From: Flavobacteriaceae bacterium
Lineage (GTDB): Bacteria > Bacteroidota > Bacteroidia > Flavobacteriales > Flavobacteriaceae
Assembly: GCA_016649785.1 (NCBI GenBank)
Contig: JAENXB010000099.1
Coordinates: 1 to 9,743, forward strand
Direction of reading: 5' to 3'
DNA length: 9,743 nt
Of the stretch, positions 6,519 to 9,743 are shown in pieces (positions within the stretch are counted from its first letter, which is position 1; every line of letters begins with the position of its first letter). The notes under the pieces are model-generated. The model ran no database searches and was not told where the DNA came from. It worked only from the letters and a program-made list of their open reading frames with translations. The position numbers and the translations under genes were made by a program.

Positions 6519-7481
6519 TTATAATTCCCGGAGCACCATATAAGTCATATAGCCAAGATAAAAGAATAGTTTCGCAGCTGCCTGCCAGCGATCGATTTTC
6601 TTAGGATTTCCAATAAACATAGCTAAAAACAAGAAAATGGTACCACCTCCTAGAATATACAGATCTAGGTTAAAAAGCGGATCGAATCCTATGGGTTTCA
6701 GAACAGAGGAAACGCCAAGGATAAGGAAAATATTAAAAATATTGGATCCTATAATGTTTCCTACGGCTATATCGGAATTTTTTTTAAGTGCGGCGACCAG
6801 GGAAGTTGCAAGTTCGGGCAGGGAAGTACCGGCGGCAACCACGGTCAATCCGATGATCTTTTCGCTTATTCCGAAGAATTGAGCCAGTTCAACCGCATTA
6901 TTCACCACTAAATGTCCTCCATAAACGAGTCCGCCCAGTCCGCCGATTATATAGATCCCGATCTTTAAATTTGAAAGATGAGGTAGCTTGATCTCGGTTT
7001 CTGTTGGATCGCTTTTTAATTGTTTGTACACATAAAAGAGGAATAAGCCAAAAAACATCAATAATATAAGCCCGTCCATCTGGCCTAAAACAGAAGCTTC
7101 CGAACCGAATAAAAAGTTGTCATTTACCAGGAAATAGAGGATGACAACGGCAAGAAACGAAATTGGGATCTCCTTCCAGACCGTGCTGGATTGAACTGCC
7201 AGGGGAACGATCAAACCTGTGATCCCAAGGATGATGAACAGGTTGAAATTGTTGCTCCCAAGCACATTGCCAAATACGATGTCCTGATGGCCTTGAAGAG
7301 CCGCAAATGTGTTTACAACCAGTTCCGGGGCTGAAGTCCCAAAGGCAACAACCGTAAGGCCGATGGCGAGATCGGAAATATTGAATTTTTTGGCCAGGGC
7401 CGAAGCGCCTTCAACCATATAATTCGCACCAAATATAAGAATAACCAGTCCGGCGATCAGTAATAAAACAGGGATCAGCAT
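6519..7481 (-). CDS. Calcium/sodium antiporter, CaCA family (YrbG-like)
   Basis: Inner-membrane cation exchanger of 320 residues, the size of prokaryotic YrbG/NCX proteins, with about ten hydrophobic helices in two inverted halves. The two alpha repeats are plain. Alpha-1 is GLTVVAFGTSAPELVVN (41-57) followed by GNVLGSNNFN (71-80). Alpha-2 is GLTVVAAGTSLPELATS (211-227) followed by GNIIGSNIFN (241-250). The cation-binding glutamates E53 and E223 and the GSN asparagines N77 and N247 are all present. A charged loop (about 152-170, KQLKSDPTETEIKLPHLSN) separates the halves. The ATG is preceded by an A-rich stretch. Family members exchange Ca2+ for Na+ or H+; which ion is used here cannot be read. 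The small lipoprotein gene follows 23 bp downstream, while the isoprenoid synthase-like gene ends 72 bp upstream. Confidence 0.95.
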   Translation of the reverse strand: MLIPVLLLIAGLVILIFGANYMVEGASALAKKFNISDLAIGLTVVAFGTSAPELVVNTFAALQGHQDIVFGNVLGSNNFNLFIILGITGLIVPLAVQSSTVWKEIPISFLAVVILYFLVNDNFLFGSEASVLGQMDGLILLMFFGLFLFYVYKQLKSDPTETEIKLPHLSNLKIGIYIIGGLGGLVYGGHLVVNNAVELAQFFGISEKIIGLTVVAAGTSLPELATSLVAALKKNSDIAVGNIIGSNIFNIFLILGVSSVLKPIGFDPLFNLDLYILGGGTIFLFLAMFIGNPKKIDRWQAAAKLFFYLGYMTYMVLREL

Positions 7482-7553
7482 TTTTTAAATTATAAAATCT
7501 TCACGAATTTAAGTTAAAAAGCATATCGAAATTCAGTTAGGCAATAATAATTT

Positions 7554-8564
7554 TCAATATTTAAGCGGAAATAGTTTGAGGGCGTATTTGATGGCTTTGA
7601 ATTGATTTTTAGGTTTTTGCATATCGCAGATCAATTGTTCGCGACTGTACTTTTCAATAAGAAATAGGTTTCCTGAAGATAATTGAAGTTTTTCAAATTG
7701 ATCCAGACAAACCAATACCCTTGAGAGTGCAAGCGTGGTGCTTCGAAGAAAATTTTCAACCCGATCTTTTCTGAAATTGGTTTCCCGGGCCAATTTAAAA
7801 GTGAACTGCATTTTATTTATAAACTCCGCGCGCAATTCCGGGATATCTGTGCAAAGGCTTGCAGCGGTGTTGGTGTTCGACTGATAATCTTCCCAAATAT
7901 CAAAAATATCATTTCCCAATTGCATCAGTCCGCCTAAATGGAATAACAATTTTTCCTCATTCTCCGGTAACGGATCGTTCAAACATAATCTGTAAAAGAT
8001 AAAGGAATCGCCGCCCTTGGCATAAGTAATATTCTGGATTACCTGGGGCGAATTGCCGGAATTTTGCTGATCTTTACTTTGCTGTTGGGATCTAAAAACC
8101 TGCAATCCCTGCTTTTTTAACAATCCGGGATTGGCAGAATGTTTTAAACCGAGCAGGTAAAAATGCAGCAACAAGGACTCATAAGTGTTCGCCGGTTTCA
8201 AACTTTCAGGCTGAAGTATGAATTTTTCTAAATGATTGACCTGTTTTTTAGGGTCATCAAACAAATCGTCCAGCAGCCCTGAAATACTGCCGAGGAAAGT
8301 AAGACAAAAGCGTTCATTCTCGGTCATGGGTTTTCCCCGCAACACACAAAATGATTCTCCCAAAACACCCGGCACGCCAAGTCCGTAATAGCTTGTTATT
8401 TTTTTGAGATCCTGCGGGGTCAGGCTGCCATCATTGTCATTTTTGAATGCGATCAGTTCTTTTTCTGCCACATTTTTTATAAATTGTTTTTGCTTTGTTA
8501 CGTTCTTCAGCAACAAAAAATAGACTGATGGCAGCGAAATTAAATTCCCGATTCTATCTCTCAA
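7554..8564 (-). CDS. Class I isoprenoid synthase-like protein (squalene/phytoene synthase-like acidic motifs)
   Basis: 336 residues, mostly helical, no signal peptide. Two acidic motifs stand out. SGLLDDLFDD (95-104) gives a DxxxDD motif. QLGNDIFDIWED (215-226) fits Q-x-x-N-x-I-x-D-x-x-E-D of squalene synthase, and also resembles the second aspartate motif of other class I enzymes. In that fold the two motifs bind Mg2+ and the diphosphate of a prenyl substrate. YAKGGDSFIFYR (181-192) lies where squalene synthases have their Y-x-x-x-VAG element, but the sequence differs, and the arginine expected just before the first motif is replaced by Gly96. The start is TTG at 8564 (frame begins two codons after a stop, in the A-rich context AATAAAAATTG); the first in-frame ATG is only at residue 80. 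NCBI annotation of similar flavobacterial proteins as class 1 isoprenoid biosynthesis enzymes is from memory. Product unknown; it could be inactive. Confidence 0.7.
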   Translation of the reverse strand: MRDRIGNLISLPSVYFLLLKNVTKQKQFIKNVAEKELIAFKNDNDGSLTPQDLKKITSYYGLGVPGVLGESFCVLRGKPMTENERFCLTFLGSISGLLDDLFDDPKKQVNHLEKFILQPESLKPANTYESLLLHFYLLGLKHSANPGLLKKQGLQVFRSQQQSKDQQNSGNSPQVIQNITYAKGGDSFIFYRLCLNDPLPENEEKLLFHLGGLMQLGNDIFDIWEDYQSNTNTAASLCTDIPELRAEFINKMQFTFKLARETNFRKDRVENFLRSTTLALSRVLVCLDQFEKLQLSSGNLFLIEKYSREQLICDMQKPKNQFKAIKYALKLFPLKY

Positions 8565-8581
8565 TTTTTATTCAATTGATG

Positions 8582-8632
8582 TGGCTAAAGCCAAATTAAA
8601 ATTCAAACTGTTCCGGCAGTTAAAACTGCCGG
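8582..8632. repeat. Double palindrome, REP/BIME-like element
   Basis: Two perfect inverted repeats lie in the 88-bp gap between two minus-strand genes. The first is TGGCT-AA-AGCCA (8582-8593). The second is CCGGCAGTT-AA-AACTGCCGG (8613-8632), realistically a 7-bp stem with a TTAAAA loop. They are separated by 19 AT-rich bases. Near-identical 9-mers flank the pair: CAATTGATG (8573-8581) and CAATGGATG (8633-8641), 60 bp apart. Neither hairpin is followed by a clear T-run on the minus strand, which argues against a simple terminator for the carboxypeptidase gene. Two unlike palindromes with TAAA-type centres in an intergenic gap resemble the REP-type repeats of Bacteroidetes, but copy number cannot be judged from one window. 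Confidence 0.5.
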
Positions 8633-8652
8633 CAATGGATGTATTCTATTTA

Positions 8653-9743
8653 TTAATATCTGTTCAAATCATCATTGTTCACGAAGAAGATGGAATTCAC
8701 AAAGAACAGTTTTCCGTTTTCCCAAAAAGCCCGGAACAGGGGATTGTCAACCATATAAATAAAACTGCCTTTTCCCATTTCTTCTTCCCCAAAGATCATC
8801 GAGTTTTTGATGTTTTTTACTGCGTTGCTTCCGGCAAATCCTGAAATTATTTCCGGATTTTCCTGTAAATAAGCCACATTATATCCATCTTTTAAAAAGC
8901 TGAAACTCTTATTGCTCAATTTTAAACTGAAATAAGTTTCATCATACCCAAAAGCCATTGGGTGAGTGTTATCAATTTTTGTTTTTATAATGCTTCCTGT
9001 GATAAGGTCCTTAATACTTTCACGTTCCCGAAGGTTATAAGGAGTGAAATTTCCTTTTTCTGTAGAATCTTTTTTGGCTGCAGGTTTGTTTTCTTTTAGT
9101 TCAAATCCCTCTTTTCCTGCAAAACTGCCAACTGCATCTCCAATTGCAATGACTTTTCCTCCATTTTTTACCCAGCTTTTAAGTTCTTTCATTTTAAGAT
9201 TGCTTAAAATGCTGCTGTAATTGCCCGATGGAAAGATCAAAACATCCAGGCCTGATAAAACCAAATTGTTAAGATCCCCCGTATTGATGGAGGTAATTGG
9301 ATAGTTGAGGTCCTGTTCAAAAAAGTACCAGATCTCGCCATAATTAAGGGAATTTGTGCCTTCACCTCTTAAAACCCCAATCCGGGCTTTGTTGATGATC
9401 TTAATTTCCGGAGAACCAAAATCCGGTCCGCTGCTGGCAAAACTGCTGGCGGCGGCGGTTAACTGCCTGTTGTGTTTGTTTGCGATCTCGACCAATTTTG
9501 AGTCGAAGTTCTCCAGTTTACGATTGTCGCTTTTTGTAATTACAAGGCTTCCCGAATTAAATTTCTGGGTTGAGTTCTCAAAAGGGATCCCTGAGAATCT
9601 CACTTTGATCCCTTCTTTAAGAATCGCCGCAAGAAAACGGGCATCCTGCATGCTGTTCCATTTTGTAATATATCCGGCTCCATTTGGAGTAGGGGAATTG
9701 CTCACTTTATCCTGTTCTTTTGCGGTATTTCCAGAAATAGCCC
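8653..9743 (-). CDS. M14 family zinc carboxypeptidase, C-terminal part (5' end outside window)
   Basis: The frame is open from the right edge to TAA at 8653-8655 and shows 362 residues. A GTG at 9705 is internal, because coding sequence continues upstream without a stop. I recognise the C-terminal region of the large (roughly 800-residue) secreted M14 peptidases common in Flavobacteriaceae. Landmarks are GAGYITKWNSMQDARFLAA, then KVRFSGIPFENS, SGSLVITKSDNRKL and VEIANKHNRQL. From about visible residue 120 there is a Rossmann-like GATase1/DJ-1-type domain: IGVLRGEGTNSLNYGEIWYF, DVLIFPSGNY and LKSWVKNGGKVIAIGDAVGSF-like strands. I see no nucleophile cysteine, so this domain is probably non-catalytic. 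The zinc ligands and signal peptide lie off-window, so peptidase activity is inferred from the family. Role probably periplasmic or extracellular peptide trimming. Confidence 0.85.
   Translation of the reverse strand, partial: AISGNTAKEQDKVSNSPTPNGAGYITKWNSMQDARFLAAILKEGIKVRFSGIPFENSTQKFNSGSLVITKSDNRKLENFDSKLVEIANKHNRQLTAAASSFASSGPDFGSPEIKIINKARIGVLRGEGTNSLNYGEIWYFFEQDLNYPITSINTGDLNNLVLSGLDVLIFPSGNYSSILSNLKMKELKSWVKNGGKVIAIGDAVGSFAGKEGFELKENKPAAKKDSTEKGNFTPYNLRERESIKDLITGSIIKTKIDNTHPMAFGYDETYFSLKLSNKSFSFLKDGYNVAYLQENPEIISGFAGSNAVKNIKNSMIFGEEEMGKGSFIYMVDNPLFRAFWENGKLFFVNSIFFVNNDDLNRY

Noticed and set aside
6637..6882. Plus-strand open frame opposite the CaCA exchanger
   Set aside because: Low-complexity Arg/Ser/Pro-rich translation antisense to the highly conserved alpha-2 region.
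8581..8844. Plus-strand open frame beginning with GTG in the repeat region
   Set aside because: It is mostly antisense to the M14 peptidase coding sequence and starts within a palindrome; it has no family signal.
9703..9705. GTG as the start of the M14-type gene
   Set aside because: The frame continues upstream to the window edge without a stop, and the protein family is much longer, so this codon is an internal valine.

Overview
The window looks like chromosome of a marine-type Bacteroidetes, most likely Flavobacteriaceae. This rests on the AT-rich composition, the A-rich start contexts with weak or absent Shine-Dalgarno sequences, the lysine/asparagine/isoleucine-rich proteins, the recognisable flavobacterial form of M14 carboxypeptidase, and a small lipoprotein of flavobacterial style. 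The genus cannot be read from the sequence. No rRNA, tRNA, CRISPR array, insertion sequence or phage gene was seen.

Left part, + strand (1-3985): phosphate acquisition. The 3' end of pstC, then pstA, pstB and phoU, are tightly packed (8-bp overlap, 16-bp and 12-bp gaps) and end at a strong intrinsic terminator with a perfect 11-bp stem (2701-2729). A gap of about 300 bp follows. It contains three TTAAC-type repeats, two of them 11 bp apart, which resemble a PhoB/PhoP box. Next comes a separately transcribed outer-membrane beta-barrel gene, probably a phosphate-type porin, with its own terminator (4052-4075). The likely sequence of events is that the porin admits phosphate or another anion to the periplasm, PstCAB with an off-window PstS pumps it inward, and PhoU links transport to signalling.

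Middle (4283-5989, + strand): a single AidB-like acyl-CoA dehydrogenase stands alone behind an unexplained 35-bp dyad (4212-4246). It converges on the minus-strand genes with only 74 bp between.

Right part, minus strand, read from right to left: the C-terminal part of an M14 zinc carboxypeptidase carrying a GATase1-like domain (runs off the window); a small repeat with two palindromes resembling a REP/BIME element; a divergent class I isoprenoid synthase-like protein with a TTG start; a CaCA-family cation/Ca2+ exchanger; and a small coiled-coil lipoprotein. The exchanger and lipoprotein probably form one transcription unit.

The least ordinary items are the isoprenoid synthase-like protein, whose two acidic motifs align with those of squalene/phytoene synthases although other landmarks are missing, the double palindrome beside it, and the candidate Pho box in front of the porin. 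I did not find a clear new multigene system; most of the window is orthodox core metabolism and transport.
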